Position numbers and translations under genes: made by a program
The notes under the pieces: model-generated
Database searches by the model: none
What the model was told of the DNA's origin: nothing
What the model saw: the letters and a program-made list of their open reading frames with translations, nothing else
Shown here: piece after piece, positions 28,155-38,294 of the stretch
Layout of the letters: each line of letters opens with the position of its first letter
How positions within the stretch are numbered: the stretch's first letter is position 1
Assembly (NCBI GenBank): GCA_020445765.1
Contig: JAGRFY010000092.1
Coordinates: 42,747-106,746 of the forward strand
Source of the DNA: Rhodocyclaceae bacterium
GTDB taxonomy: Bacteria; Pseudomonadota; Gammaproteobacteria; Burkholderiales; Rhodocyclaceae
Length of the DNA: 64,000 nucleotides
Reading direction: 5' to 3'

Positions 28155-28931
28155 TCAGCGCTCGACAAAAGCGCGTTCGATGACGTAGTCACCGGGGATG
28201 CCGATCCGCGGCGACATTTCGAAGCCACGCCCGTCGAGCAGTTCGCAGCATTCCGCGAGCATCGCCGGGCTGCCGCAGATCATCGCCCGGTCCACGGCAG
28301 CATCGATCGACGGCAGACCGATGTCGTCAAACAGGTTGCCGCTGCGGATCAGATCGGTCAGCCGGCCGCGATTTCGGAAGGGCTCGCGGGTCACGGTCGG
28401 GTAGTAGATCAGCTTGGCGCCGACATCTTCGCCGAAGTATTCGTTGGCGGGCAGGTCGCGGGTCAGCGTCTCGGCATAGGCGAGTTCCGAAATCTGTCTC
28501 ACGCCATGCACGAGAACGACCTTTTCGAAGCGTTCGTAGAGCGCAGGATCCTGGACGATGCTGATGAAGGGTGCCAGGCCGGTGCCGGTCGACAGCAGGT
28601 AGAGGTTTCTTCCAGGGCGTACGTCGTGCAAGACCAGGGTACCTGTCGGCTTCTTGCTCACCACGATCTGGTCGCCCGCCTTCAGGTGTTGCAGGCGGGA
28701 GGTCAGTGGCCCGTCGGGCACCTTGATGCTGAAGAACTCGAGATGATCCTCGTAGTTCGGACTGGCGATCGAATAGGCTCGGGTCAGCGGACGACCATCC
28801 ACCTCCAGGCCGATCATCACGAACTGGCCGTTCTCGAAGCGCAGACCGGGGTCGCGGGTGGTGCGGAAGCTGAACAGCGACTCGTTCCAGTGGCGCACGT
28901 TCAGGACACGTTCGGTACTCAGGTTGCTCAT
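28155..28931 (-). CDS. fpr: Ferredoxin/flavodoxin-NADP reductase
   Basis: 258 residues from ATG 28931 (MSNLSTERV); an in-frame ATG nine bases upstream is possible. FAD-binding RAYSIASPNYED (RxYS), pyrophosphate and NADP motifs STGTGLAPF and CGSPAML, and a C-terminus ending in VER-type residues. The enzyme reduces ferredoxin or flavodoxin with NADPH, or works in reverse, for radical-SAM and Fe-S assembly and oxidative stress. It is divergent from a LysR gene across 102 bases, as fprA and finR are in pseudomonads. Could supply or use the ferredoxin pool handled by the Rnf complex at 60-64 kb. Confidence 0.95.
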   Translation of the reverse strand: MSNLSTERVLNVRHWNESLFSFRTTRDPGLRFENGQFVMIGLEVDGRPLTRAYSIASPNYEDHLEFFSIKVPDGPLTSRLQHLKAGDQIVVSKKPTGTLVLHDVRPGRNLYLLSTGTGLAPFISIVQDPALYERFEKVVLVHGVRQISELAYAETLTRDLPANEYFGEDVGAKLIYYPTVTREPFRNRGRLTDLIRSGNLFDDIGLPSIDAAVDRAMICGSPAMLAECCELLDGRGFEMSPRIGIPGDYVIERAFVER

Positions 28932-29010
28932 GGTCTTCATTCACTTCGATTCATGGAGTCTGGACGCATTCTAGGGTTCGCGGCTTTAACTGAAAAATGG
29001 ATAATATGAG

Positions 29011-29025
29011 TATCTATTAGCGATA
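29011..29025. promoter_or_regulatory. Candidate LysR-type box between fpr and its regulator
   Basis: TATC (29011-29014) and GATA (29022-29025) form an inverted repeat with the T-N11-A form of LysR-family sites. It is in the AT-rich 102-bp divergent region, nine bases before the LysR start codon, where autoregulation is common. Confidence 0.45.
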
Positions 29026-29033
29026 GTATCGAT

Positions 29034-30011
29034 ATGCGATTCAGCCTCAGGCAGATCGAAGTCTTCGTCGCGATCGCTCGCGCCGAGAATGTTTCGCGTG
29101 CAGCGGAGTCGCTGGCGATGTCGCAATCGGCAGCGAGTTCTGCCCTCTCGGAGCTCGAGCGCCAGTTCGATCGACCCTTGTTCGACCGCGTCGGCAAGTC
29201 GGTGCTGCTGAACGAAACCGGCCGCCTGTTGCTGCCGCGGGCGGTCGAGTTGCTCGATCGAGCCGGCGAACTCGAGGCACTGCTGCGTGGCCGCACTGTA
29301 TTCGGTGCCATCCGGCTCGGCGCCACGCTGACCATCGGCAACTATCTGGCGACACTGATCGTGGCCGCCTATCTGCGCAGCCACCCGGAATGCAGGGCCC
29401 GCCTGGCGGTGCACAACACCGCCCGCATCGTCGAGCAGCTGCAGCGCTTCGAGCTGGACCTCGGTCTGATCGAGGGCCAGTGCCACGCGCCCGAACTTTC
29501 GGTCGAGCGCTGGATCGCCGACGAACTGGTGGTCTTCTGTGCACCGTCACACCCGCTGGCAGGGCACAGCGGGATCCCGGTCGATGCGCTGTCGCGCGAA
29601 GTCTGGATCCTTCGCGAACGGGGCTCGGGCACCCGCGAGACCTTCGACCACGCGATGCGGCATGTCGATGGCCCGCTGTCGGTTCGTCTCGAACTGGAGC
29701 ACACCGAGGCGATCAAGCGCGCGGTGGAGTCCGGTCTCGGCATCGGCTGCATTTCCCGCCTTGCGCTGAGGGATGCTTTTCGGCGCGGTACGCTGGCGCC
29801 GATCGAAGTGTCCGATATCGACCTGTCGCGCCATTTTCAGTTCGTGTGGCATCGCGACAAGTATCAAAGCGAAGCGACCCGAGCCTTTCTCGGCCTGTGC
29901 CGGCGCTTTACCGCCGGCGTCACGCGCAGCGACCTGATCCCGGGCTCGGGCGAATCGCTGGCCGCGGGCGATCAGCCTCGGGCACGCGATTCCGATGACA
30001 GATTGCGGTAG
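29034..30011 (+). CDS. LysR-family regulator, FinR-like, divergent from fpr
   Basis: 325 residues from ATG 29034. N-terminal helix-turn-helix (~1-60): SLRQIEVFVAIARAENVSRAAESLAMSQSAASSALSELE. Effector domain ~90-295 with the two-lobe pattern. The C-terminal ~35 residues are disordered. In Pseudomonas, FinR sits divergent from fprA and activates it under oxidative stress; position here supports the same role, but the inducer is unknown. Its last 40 bases overlap the convergent GGDEF-EAL gene. Confidence 0.85.
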   Translation: MRFSLRQIEVFVAIARAENVSRAAESLAMSQSAASSALSELERQFDRPLFDRVGKSVLLNETGRLLLPRAVELLDRAGELEALLRGRTVFGAIRLGATLTIGNYLATLIVAAYLRSHPECRARLAVHNTARIVEQLQRFELDLGLIEGQCHAPELSVERWIADELVVFCAPSHPLAGHSGIPVDALSREVWILRERGSGTRETFDHAMRHVDGPLSVRLELEHTEAIKRAVESGLGIGCISRLALRDAFRRGTLAPIEVSDIDLSRHFQFVWHRDKYQSEATRAFLGLCRRFTAGVTRSDLIPGSGESLAAGDQPRARDSDDRLR

Positions 30012-33000
30012 CGCCAGCAGGCGCGGGTCCATTCCGGCGGATTTCGCCATTCGGCGATCCATGCGGACAGATCGTCGGCGCGCAGTGCGCCGGAGATCGC
30101 ATAGCCCTGACCGTGGGTCGCGCCAAGCAGGATCAAGGCCTCGCCATGTTCGATCGATTCGACGCCCTCGGCGATCGCAGTCCTGCCGAACACCCGGGTC
30201 AGGCCGAGCACGCCTTCGACGATCGCACGATGCTCGGGGTCGTCGAGGATGTCGCGGACGAAGGATTGGTCGATCTTGAGCGTCGCCGCAGGCAGGTGCT
30301 TGAGGTAGGTCAGCGACGCATAGCCGGTACCGAAATCGTCGAGGGCGAAGCTGACGCCGCGCCGTGCACAGCGCTCCATCAGCTTGACCACGCGGGGCAG
30401 GTCGGCCAGCGCCGCGGATTCGAGGATCTCCACCTCGAGCAGATGAGGTGGGAAACCCGGGTGGCGCTCGAGCAGAGCCTCGAGCTTGGAGGCGAACTCG
30501 GCACCGAGGATCTGGCCGGCCGTCACGTTCACCGACACCGGGATCGAATTCCCGGCTGCATGCCATTGCGCCGCCTGGGCCATCGCTGTCTCGAGACACC
30601 ATTCGCCGATCGAGACCAGCAGGTCCTCATCGTTGATCTGCGAAATGAAATCGGCCGGCAGCAGCAGACCGCGCTCGTTGTGCTGCCAGCGCAGCAGTGC
30701 CTCGACGCCGATCACCTTGCCGTCCGAGAAGCGTACCTTGGGCTGGTAGTGGAGGCGAAGCTGTTCCTTCTCCAGGGCCGCCTTGACTTCGCTGACTGCC
30801 CGCCGGTGGATGCTGAGCCGTCGGTCCTGCTCGGTGTCGAACAGGTGGCAGGCGTCGCGACCGCCCTGCTTGGCGGAGTACAGCGCCTGGTCAGCGTGGC
30901 GCAGCAAGGTGTCGGGATCGCCGCCATCGAACGGGTACAGCGTCGCACCCACCGATGCCGTCAGGCGCACGACCCCCGCGGGACGCTCGAACGGCAGCCG
31001 CAGCCGCGCCAGGAACTCGCCGACGCGGTGGTCGCAGTGTTCCGGCGATTCGATGCCTGCGAGCAGCAGCACGAATTCGTCGCCGCCCATGCGCGCCAGC
31101 GTGTCGCCCGGCTGCAGACCGGCTTCCAGCCGTTCGGCCACTTCGATCAAGAGCTTGTCCCCCTCGGCCGATCCGAAGCGTTCGTTGATCGGCTTGAAGT
31201 GGTCGATGTCGAGCATGCACACGGCCAGCAGTTGGTTGTTGCGTTGCGCCATGGCAATCGCGAGACTCATCAGTTCGGTGAGTTGGAGGCGGTTGGGCAG
31301 GCGCGTCAGGGCATCATGGCGGCTCAGATGGGCCAGCCGTTCCTGGTTGTCCCTCAGTTCCGAGATGTCGTGGGTGAAACCCACGTAGTAGGCAGTTTCG
31401 CCGTCTCGGTCGAGGATCGCCACGATCCGGGTCTGCTGCACGAAAAGCCCGCCGTCCGCTCGCTGGTTACTGAGCTCGCCCTGCCAAAGGCCGTCCTCGA
31501 GCACGTGCGACCACATCTCGCGATAGAACGCGGTGTCCTGCAGCCCGGACGACAGCATGCGCGGATTGGCGCCGATCAATTCCTTGCGCGAATAGCCGGT
31601 GGCGGCACAGTAGGCATCGTTGACGTCGATGATGTTGGCTTCGGCATCGGTGACCAGGACGCCTTCCGGCGCGTCGTTGAAAACCCGCCCCCACAGCGCC
31701 AGTTTGTCCTCGAGACCTCGCAATGCCGTGATGTCGGTCTGACTGAGCACCATGCGCAGCGGTCGGCCTTCGTCGCTGCGGGCGACCAGGCGTCCGCGCT
31801 CCCGCACCCAGATGTAATCGCCGTTGCGTCTGCGCATGCGATGCTCGCTGCGGTAGTTCGAACTGAGGCCCGACACGTGACGCTCGAGCTCCTGGCGGCA
31901 GCGGCCGAGGTCGGACGGATGCACCAGCGCCTCCCAGGAATCGAGACCATCATCGAGTTCGCCCACCGCGTAGCCGAGCTGCTGCAGCCACTGGCGCGAG
32001 TAGTGCATGCGCCCGCCCGCCACATCCCACTCCCGGACGCCAAAGTCGGCGTCTTCGAGCGCCGCGCGCATGCGCGCGATCTCACGCTCGTGGGCATCCT
32101 GGCGACGATGGCGTTCACTGGCATCGGTGATCAGCAGCCCCGCCTCGCCCGGGCCGACCTGGAACAGCTGCAGGTCGAGCCGTTTCGGGCCACTCGCCCC
32201 GTCCACCGGCAAATCGGCCTGGCGCCACGGCCGATTCGTCTGGTCGAGTTGTCCGAGCGCCTGTTCGACGCCGGGAAGCGCCAACGCGGCGAGCCCTTGA
32301 TCGTCGCCGCTGATTGCCGGCAGCAGGTCGCGCGCATGCCGGTTGACGGCAAACGGTCGAATCAGGCCATTGCGATCGCGATCGAAGCAGACGACACCGA
32401 TCGGCGCGCCGTCCAGCAGGCGCCCGAATCGCTGCTCCGCGCGCTGCCGCTGGCGAAGAAACAAGTGCAGCACGATGCAGGCGGCACACAGCATCCCGAT
32501 CACCATTGCCGTGCGCCATGCTGCGGCACGCCAAGAGGCAAGGTAGGTGCTTCGGTTCTCGGTGACGCTGACGATCAAGGGATGACGGTCTACCCAGCGC
32601 ACCGCCGCGTTTCGACTTTCGCCGTCGATCGGCGACTGTTCGATCAAGGCGGCCTCGCGCAACTGCCCTTCGAGCAGGGGTGTCAGCTGCGGCACCTCGA
32701 CCTGAACGCCGATCATGCTCTCGACGAAGGGGTGGCGCAGCAGCAGCGTGCCCTGTCGATTCCAGACCGCGATCGACGCGCCTGGAGGCAGCCCGAGCGA
32801 TCGATAGAAGCTCAGAAAAGTGTTCTCGAGGCCGACGTGGGCGGCCAGGACACCGAGCAGGCGGCCCTTGCCGTCCCGCAATGCGCGTGCCAACAGGAGC
32901 CCCCACCGTCCACTCTGGCGTCCGCGGACGGTGGTTGCGATGGTGCCGGCGGTGGCATCCCGCTGCAGCAGCTCGAAGTACTCCTCTCCCTTCATCGAGC

Positions 33001-33367
33001 CGCGTACGGCGGTTTCGCTGGAGCTGGTGATCAGACTGCCGTCCGGCCGCGCGAGCATCAGGTCGTCAACCGCCGAGGTGCGCGCGACGGCAGTCTTCAG
33101 TACCGCGTGGGCTTCCGCGACGGCCGGCCGGTCACTGACCTCGGGTACCCGGCCGTCGAGTTCGTCGGAACTGGTGGCGAGAATCAGCTCGGTGGCATCC
33201 ATCATGCTGCCGACATGGCGACCGACCAGCCGCGCGAGGGCCATCACACGATCGGTGGCTTCCCGGTCCAGCCGGGCGCGCTCCTGCAACAGACCGGTGA
33301 CCAGCCACGCCGATGCAAGGCCGGCACAGATCCAGCAGATCGTCAAGAACAAGGCAGGGCGCTTCAT
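29972..33367 (-). CDS. Membrane PAS-GGDEF-EAL cyclic-di-GMP protein
   Basis: 1131 residues. Helix ~5-25, a ~260-residue periplasmic sensor with a Cache-like layout, second helix ~287-308, then three PAS-like modules (the middle one with WDVAGGRMHYSRQWL, the third with VFNDAPEGVLVTD). The GGDEF domain has intact MGGDEF and CMLDIDHFKPINE, so diguanylate cyclase activity is possible. The EAL domain has VEALLRW, NVTAGQI, EILES, DDFGTGYASL and AEGVE, so phosphodiesterase activity is also possible. No obvious RxxD product-inhibition site is seen. Which activity wins cannot be told. Its end overlaps the LysR gene by 40 bases. Confidence 0.95.
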   Translation of the reverse strand: MKRPALFLTICWICAGLASAWLVTGLLQERARLDREATDRVMALARLVGRHVGSMMDATELILATSSDELDGRVPEVSDRPAVAEAHAVLKTAVARTSAVDDLMLARPDGSLITSSSETAVRGSMKGEEYFELLQRDATAGTIATTVRGRQSGRWGLLLARALRDGKGRLLGVLAAHVGLENTFLSFYRSLGLPPGASIAVWNRQGTLLLRHPFVESMIGVQVEVPQLTPLLEGQLREAALIEQSPIDGESRNAAVRWVDRHPLIVSVTENRSTYLASWRAAAWRTAMVIGMLCAACIVLHLFLRQRQRAEQRFGRLLDGAPIGVVCFDRDRNGLIRPFAVNRHARDLLPAISGDDQGLAALALPGVEQALGQLDQTNRPWRQADLPVDGASGPKRLDLQLFQVGPGEAGLLITDASERHRRQDAHEREIARMRAALEDADFGVREWDVAGGRMHYSRQWLQQLGYAVGELDDGLDSWEALVHPSDLGRCRQELERHVSGLSSNYRSEHRMRRRNGDYIWVRERGRLVARSDEGRPLRMVLSQTDITALRGLEDKLALWGRVFNDAPEGVLVTDAEANIIDVNDAYCAATGYSRKELIGANPRMLSSGLQDTAFYREMWSHVLEDGLWQGELSNQRADGGLFVQQTRIVAILDRDGETAYYVGFTHDISELRDNQERLAHLSRHDALTRLPNRLQLTELMSLAIAMAQRNNQLLAVCMLDIDHFKPINERFGSAEGDKLLIEVAERLEAGLQPGDTLARMGGDEFVLLLAGIESPEHCDHRVGEFLARLRLPFERPAGVVRLTASVGATLYPFDGGDPDTLLRHADQALYSAKQGGRDACHLFDTEQDRRLSIHRRAVSEVKAALEKEQLRLHYQPKVRFSDGKVIGVEALLRWQHNERGLLLPADFISQINDEDLLVSIGEWCLETAMAQAAQWHAAGNSIPVSVNVTAGQILGAEFASKLEALLERHPGFPPHLLEVEILESAALADLPRVVKLMERCARRGVSFALDDFGTGYASLTYLKHLPAATLKIDQSFVRDILDDPEHRAIVEGVLGLTRVFGRTAIAEGVESIEHGEALILLGATHGQGYAISGALRADDLSAWIAEWRNPPEWTRACWRYRNLSSESRARG

Positions 33368-33525
33368 CGTTGCTTCTCGGCATCCGGACGTGTCCGGTTG
33401 CTCGGTCCTTCGCTGCGAGGAATTCGGCCTCTAGCGTATACGCTTGCCGGCCCGACGCAAGTCTAATGGCGCCTGGCTCGCGTCGCTATGCAATTCCAAT
33501 AATTCGTGTTGCGACGCACGGTGCA

Positions 33526-36429
33526 TCAGGCGTAGTCATCGACCGGTACGCAGGCGCAGAACAGGTTGCGATCGCCGTGGACATCGTCGATGCGCGCGAC
33601 GGAAGGCCAGAACTTGCCGGCGCGCACCCATGGCAATGGGAACGCCGCCTGCGCCCGCGAGTAGGGATGCGGCCATTCGCCGATCAGCGCATCCTGCGTG
33701 TGTGGTGCGTTGCGCAGGGGGTTGTCGTCGGCTGGCCAGACGCCTGACTCGACCTGGCGCACCTCGTCGCGAATCGCGACCATGGCTTCGACGAAACGGT
33801 CCAGTTCGTCCTTCGACTCGCTTTCGGTGGGTTCGATCATCATTGTGCCCGGCACCGGAAAGGACATCGTCGGCGCATGGAATCCGTAGTCCATCAGTCG
33901 CTTGGCGATGTCGACCTCGGTGATCCCGCAGGCCGCCTTGATCGGCCGGATGTCGATGATGCATTCGTGCGCGACCCGGCCATTGCGCCCGGTATAGAGC
34001 ACCGGATAGTGCTCCGCCAGCCTGCTCGCCAGATAGTTGGCATTGAGGATCGCCACCTCGGTGGCACGCCGCAGGCCACTGCCACCCATCATCGTGATGT
34101 ACATCCACGAAATCGGCAGGATGCTGGCGGAACCGAAGGCCGCCGCCGAAACTGCGCCCTGGCCGGCGTTCGGTCGGTCCGCGTCGTCGCCCGCCGACAC
34201 CACGTGATCCGGCATGAACGGTGCCAGATGCGCCTTCAGGCCGATCGGCCCCATGCCCGGACCGCCACCGCCGTGGGGGATGCAGAAGGTCTTGTGCAGA
34301 TTCATGTGGGAGACGTCGGCGCCGATCGCGGCCGGTGAGGTCAGGCCCACCTGGGCATTGAGGTTGGCGCCGTCCATATAGACCTGCCCACCGTGGCGAT
34401 GCACGACGTCGCAGATCTCCCGGATGTCCTCTTCGAACACGCCATGGGTCGATGGGTAGGTGATCATCAGGCAGGCCAGCCGTTCGGCGTGGGCCGCCGC
34501 CTGCGTCGTCAGGTCTGCGAGATCGACGTTGCCACGGTCGTCACAGGCGACCACCACGACGCGCATGCCGCACATCTGCGCCGTCGCCGGATTGGTGCCA
34601 TGCGCCGATCGCGGGATCAGGCAGACGTCACGCCGTGCCTCGCCACGGCTGTCGTGGTAGCGGCGGATCGCGACCAGGCCGGCATACTCGCCCTGGGCGC
34701 CCGAATTGGGCTGCATCGAGATCACATCGAAGCCGGTGATCGCCCGCAGGTAGCCGGCCAGTTCACCGATCATGTCGAGATAGCCGCGCGCCTGGTCGAC
34801 CGGCGCGAACGGGTGCATGCGAGCGAACGCGGGCCAGCTCACCGGGATCATCTCGCTGGTGGCATTGAGCTTCATCGTGCATGAGCCGAGCGAGATCATC
34901 GAGTGGTCGAGGGCCAGATCCTTGTTTTGCAGACGCTTCAGGTAGCGCAGCATCTCGTGTTCGGTGTGATGCCGGTTGAACACCGGATGACCGAGGATCG
35001 GCGAGGTCCGGCGCAGGCCTTCGGCAATCGGCCCGGCCGTCGACCGGCCGTCGCCGATCAGTCGGCCGTCCAGGGTGGCGATGTCCGGGCTCGCACCGAA
35101 GACCGCGAGCAGGGCGGTCACGTCGTCGCGACACGTGGTCTCGTCACAGGACAGGCCGAGCCGGTCGTCGGCGACCCGGCGCAGGTTGAAGCCGGCTGCC
35201 TCGGCAGCAGCCAGCAGTTCACCGGTGCGGGCGCCGGTGAGCACGTGGATCGTGTCGAAGTAGCTGCCATGGACGAGCTCGAAGCCGGCTTCCCGCAGGC
35301 CCTCCGCGAGGATCGCCGCCATGCGGTGGATCCTCGCGGCAATGGTGGCGAGGCCGCGGGGTCCGTGCCAGACGGCATACAGGCCGGCCATGTTGGCAAG
35401 CAGCACCTGCGATGTGCAAATGTTCGAATTCGCCTTTTCACGGCGGATGTGCTGCTCGCGGGTCTGCAACGCCATGCGCAGCGCCACCTGGCCGGCCGCG
35501 TCCCTCGATACCCCGATGATTCGGCCCGGCATCGACCGGGCATTGACCTGACGGGTGGCGAAGTAGGCGGCATGGGGACCACCGTAGCCCATCGGCACGC
35601 CAAAACGCTGGGCCGAACCGAGACAGATGTCCGCGCCGAATTCGCCCGGGGACTTGAGCAGCACCAGCGCCATCAGGTCGGCGGCGACCGCGCTGACCGC
35701 GCCCTGGTCCTTCAGGGCGGTCACGATCGTCGACAGATCACGGATTCTTCCCTGTTGATCCGGATACTGCAGCAGCGCACCGAAGACCGGCTGCGCGGCA
35801 GCGGCGTCGGCGCCTCCGACGATGAGGTCGAAGCCGAAATAGTGGGCCCGCGTGCGCAGCACGTCGATGGTCTGTGGAAACGCGTCGGCGTCGACGAAGA
35901 AGGCATTCGACTTGCTCTTGGAGATGCGACGTGCCATCGCCATTGCCTCCGCGGCGGCGGTCGCCTCGTCGAGCAGCGAGGCGTTGGCGAGATCGAGCCC
36001 GGTGAGGTCGATGACCATCTGCTGGAAATTCAGCAGGGCCTCCAGGCGCCCCTGGGAGATTTCTGCCTGATAGGGCGTATAGGCGGTATACCAGCCCGGA
36101 TTCTCGAATACGTTGCGCAGGACCACCGGCGGCGTGACGGTGTCGTAGTAGCCCATGCCGATCATGTTGCGCATCACGCGATTGCGCCCGGCGATGGCCT
36201 CCAGCCGGGCCAGCGCCAGCCGCTCGGGGCAGGGGCCGGGCAGGGCGGACGGACCGCTCGAGCGTATGCTCTTCGGTATGGTCTCGGCGATCAGCTGATC
36301 GAGATCCGCGACACCGAGTGCGGCAATCATGTCAGCCCGTTCGTCTGCGTCGGGGCCGATGTGGCGGTCGATGAAATCACCGGCCTGCTCGAGTTCCTCG
36401 AGCGCTGCGGTCAGCATGGGGTGGGGCAT
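33526..36429 (-). CDS. gcvP: Glycine dehydrogenase (decarboxylating), P protein
   Basis: 967 residues from ATG 36429 ([14 protein letters not shown]); the frame is open 64 codons further but that part covers gcvH antisense and is not conserved. The PLP lysine lies in [20 protein letters not shown]; the chain has the single-polypeptide proteobacterial form with both halves fused. It decarboxylates glycine and passes the aminomethyl group to lipoyl-H protein. Third gene of gcvT-gcvH-gcvP, 28 bases after gcvH, controlled by the riboswitch at 38064-38230. Confidence 0.98.
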   Translation of the reverse strand: MPHPMLTAALEELEQAGDFIDRHIGPDADERADMIAALGVADLDQLIAETIPKSIRSSGPSALPGPCPERLALARLEAIAGRNRVMRNMIGMGYYDTVTPPVVLRNVFENPGWYTAYTPYQAEISQGRLEALLNFQQMVIDLTGLDLANASLLDEATAAAEAMAMARRISKSKSNAFFVDADAFPQTIDVLRTRAHYFGFDLIVGGADAAAAQPVFGALLQYPDQQGRIRDLSTIVTALKDQGAVSAVAADLMALVLLKSPGEFGADICLGSAQRFGVPMGYGGPHAAYFATRQVNARSMPGRIIGVSRDAAGQVALRMALQTREQHIRREKANSNICTSQVLLANMAGLYAVWHGPRGLATIAARIHRMAAILAEGLREAGFELVHGSYFDTIHVLTGARTGELLAAAEAAGFNLRRVADDRLGLSCDETTCRDDVTALLAVFGASPDIATLDGRLIGDGRSTAGPIAEGLRRTSPILGHPVFNRHHTEHEMLRYLKRLQNKDLALDHSMISLGSCTMKLNATSEMIPVSWPAFARMHPFAPVDQARGYLDMIGELAGYLRAITGFDVISMQPNSGAQGEYAGLVAIRRYHDSRGEARRDVCLIPRSAHGTNPATAQMCGMRVVVVACDDRGNVDLADLTTQAAAHAERLACLMITYPSTHGVFEEDIREICDVVHRHGGQVYMDGANLNAQVGLTSPAAIGADVSHMNLHKTFCIPHGGGGPGMGPIGLKAHLAPFMPDHVVSAGDDADRPNAGQGAVSAAAFGSASILPISWMYITMMGGSGLRRATEVAILNANYLASRLAEHYPVLYTGRNGRVAHECIIDIRPIKAACGITEVDIAKRLMDYGFHAPTMSFPVPGTMMIEPTESESKDELDRFVEAMVAIRDEVRQVESGVWPADDNPLRNAPHTQDALIGEWPHPYSRAQAAFPLPWVRAGKFWPSVARIDDVHGDRNLFCACVPVDDYA

Positions 36430-36457
36430 GGGCTTCGAACTCGAAACGATGGGGACG

Positions 36458-36844
36458 TCAGGATTCGGCGATTTCAGCCTCGTAGCCGGCAGCATCGAGC
36501 AGCGCGTCGAGCGAGGCGCCGTCGGCCGGCCGGAGCTTGAACAGCCAGTTCCCGTAGGCGTCGGCGTTGACCCGCTCAGGGGCGTCGACGGCATCGGCGT
36601 TGCTGTCGACGATTTCGCCATCGACCGGCGCGTAGATGTCGGAGGCCGCCTTGACCGATTCGATGACCGCCACGGCGTCGCCGGCCGCGACCTGCCGGCC
36701 GGTCTCCGGCAGTTCCAGGAAGACGATGTCGCCCAAGGCCTCCTGGGCGTGATCGGTGATGCCGACGGTCAGTACGCCGTCGGCGTCGCTGCGGATCCAT
36801 TCGTGGGACTTGGTGTATTTGAGGTCGGCAGGAACCTTGCTCAT
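36458..36844 (-). CDS. gcvH: Glycine cleavage system H protein
   Basis: 128 residues, one lipoyl barrel. The modified lysine is in [10 protein letters not shown] (~65), with the preceding [12 protein letters not shown]. It shuttles the methylamine group between P, T and L proteins. Standard length. Second gene of the gcv operon, 58 bases after gcvT; the L protein (lpd) is not in the window. Confidence 0.98.
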   Translation of the reverse strand: MSKVPADLKYTKSHEWIRSDADGVLTVGITDHAQEALGDIVFLELPETGRQVAAGDAVAVIESVKAASDIYAPVDGEIVDSNADAVDAPERVNADAYGNWLFKLRPADGASLDALLDAAGYEAEIAES

Positions 36845-36902
36845 GCTTGCTCTCCGAAACAGTCGGTGGTGCGGGCGAATCCGCCCGCGCGAGAAATGAT
36901 GC

Positions 36903-37985
36903 TCAAATCAGGCACTGGCCATTGCGCACGAACGGCAGCTTGACGGTACGGGCCTCGGCCATGCGGCCACGGATGTCCACGGTAACGCGCTCGTCCGGTG
37001 CGACCGCGAGCGGCAGGCGGGCGAACGCGATCGCCTGTTGCAGCGTCGGCGAGAAGCTGCCACTGGTGGTGATGCCGTCGCCATGCTCGGTCGCGACCTT
37101 CATGTGGGCTCGCAGCACGCCCTTGTCTTCGAGCACCAGCCCGAGCATCCGGCGTCGCGCACCGGCCTGCTCGAGCGGCTCGCGGCCGATGAAGTGGCGA
37201 TTCTCGTCCTTGAAATCGATGGTCCATGCGAGCCCGGCATCCAGGGGCGAGGTGTCTTCGTCCATGTCCTGGCCGTAGAGGTTCATGCCAGCTTCCAGCC
37301 GCAGGGTATCGCGCGCACCGAGGCCGCAGGGCGCCACGCCGGCGCCCAGCAGGCTGCGCCAGACATCCTCGGCCCGATCGGCCGGGACGCTCAATTCGAA
37401 ACCGTCTTCGCCGGTATAGCCGGTTCTCGCGATCAGCACGCCGTCGCAGTCGACCGCATGGAACGGGGGCAGCGTGCCGGTCGCCTCTTCGCTTCCGGGA
37501 ATCGCCTGCCAGCATAGGCGCCTTGCATCCGGCCCCTGCACCGCGATCATCGCCAGGTCCCGACGTGGCGTGAGATCGACGGCCGCCGCATCACGGTCGA
37601 TGCGTTCGCGCAACCACGCGAGATCCTTGTCGGCCGTCCCGGCATTCACCACCAGGCGATAGCGGTCGTCGGCGAAGTGGTAGACGATCAGGTCGTCGAT
37701 GACGCCACCGGTCGGCGTGAGCATGCAGGAATAGAGCGCCTTGCCGGCGACGGTCAGCTTGGCGACGTCGTTGGCCAGCACTGAGCGAAGGAACTTTCGC
37801 GCATCGGCACCATCGAGATCGAGCGCGAGCATGTGCGACACGTCGAACATGCCGGCCCGGCGACGAACGACGTGGTGTTCCTCGATCTGCGAGCCGTAGT
37901 TGACCGGCATTTCCCAGCCCGCGAAATCGACCATGCGGGCACCGGCATCGACGTGGGCGCGGTGAAGCGGAGTCTGCTTGGACAT
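36903..37985 (-). CDS. gcvT: Aminomethyltransferase (glycine cleavage T protein)
   Basis: 360 residues from ATG 37985 (MSKQTPLH). Folate-binding fold with [30 protein letters not shown] and [14 protein letters not shown], all close to the family. It releases ammonia from the aminomethyl-H protein and forms methylene-tetrahydrofolate. First gene of the operon; its leader holds the tandem glycine riboswitch and terminator. Confidence 0.98.
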   Translation of the reverse strand: MSKQTPLHRAHVDAGARMVDFAGWEMPVNYGSQIEEHHVVRRRAGMFDVSHMLALDLDGADARKFLRSVLANDVAKLTVAGKALYSCMLTPTGGVIDDLIVYHFADDRYRLVVNAGTADKDLAWLRERIDRDAAAVDLTPRRDLAMIAVQGPDARRLCWQAIPGSEEATGTLPPFHAVDCDGVLIARTGYTGEDGFELSVPADRAEDVWRSLLGAGVAPCGLGARDTLRLEAGMNLYGQDMDEDTSPLDAGLAWTIDFKDENRHFIGREPLEQAGARRRMLGLVLEDKGVLRAHMKVATEHGDGITTSGSFSPTLQQAIAFARLPLAVAPDERVTVDIRGRMAEARTVKLPFVRNGQCLI

Positions 37986-38027
37986 GACGGTGTTCCTCGG
38001 TGGCGGCAGCAAAATCGGGCAATGATG

Positions 38028-38063
38028 AAAAAAGGGGACGCGCCCGAGTGTCGGCCCGTCCCC
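38028..38063 (-). terminator. Riboswitch-controlled intrinsic terminator before gcvT
   Basis: On the minus strand GGGGACG (38063-38057) pairs with CGTCCCC (38040-38034), with a partly pairing interior, followed by six T residues. It directly follows the second glycine aptamer, whose 3' strand overlaps its first bases, and lies 42 bases before the gcvT start. Glycine binding should prevent its formation. Confidence 0.85.
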
Positions 38064-38230
38064 ATCTGTCCCTTGTACCTGAGAGATTGCGGCCGCGGCC
38101 GCGTGCCCCTTCGGTGGGCGGATCGACGGCCGCCACTCTCCAGATTCTTGCTTCGAACTGCGGTCCGTTTGCCTGAGCGGTTCCGGGGGTTACGCCTTCG
38201 GCGGCTGTCAACAGCGCTCTCCCGCAGTGT
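38064..38230 (-). ncRNA. Tandem glycine riboswitch of the gcv operon
   Basis: Read on the minus strand, two aptamers follow each other. The first opens GCGGGAGAGCGC, has GCCGAAGG-type core and closes CTCAGGCAAACGGACCGC. The second opens CTGGAGAGTGGC, has CACCGAAGGGGCA and closes CTCTCAGGTACAAGGGACAG. GGAGAG, CCGAAGG and CTCAGG with GGAC/GGACAG are the hallmarks of glycine aptamers. A terminator follows immediately, so this is a transcriptional switch; for gcv operons glycine normally turns expression on. Confidence 0.93.
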
Positions 38231-38236
38231 CAGCGG

Positions 38237-38266
38237 ACGATAGCATCGGCCGGCCGGGTCGGGCAA
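38237..38266 (-). promoter_or_regulatory. Probable promoter of the gcv leader
   Basis: On the minus strand TTGCCC (38266-38261) and TATCGT (38242-38237) are 18 bases apart. The start would be at about 38229, exactly where the riboswitch structure begins, which is the main support. Confidence 0.5.
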
Positions 38267-38294
38267 GCGTGCCGGCCGCGATAAGATGGGCGCC

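Noticed and set aside
30113-33466. 1117-codon open frame antisense to the GGDEF-EAL gene
   Set aside because: The minus strand has GGDEF, EAL and PAS motifs; the plus frame is compositionally odd and has no motif.
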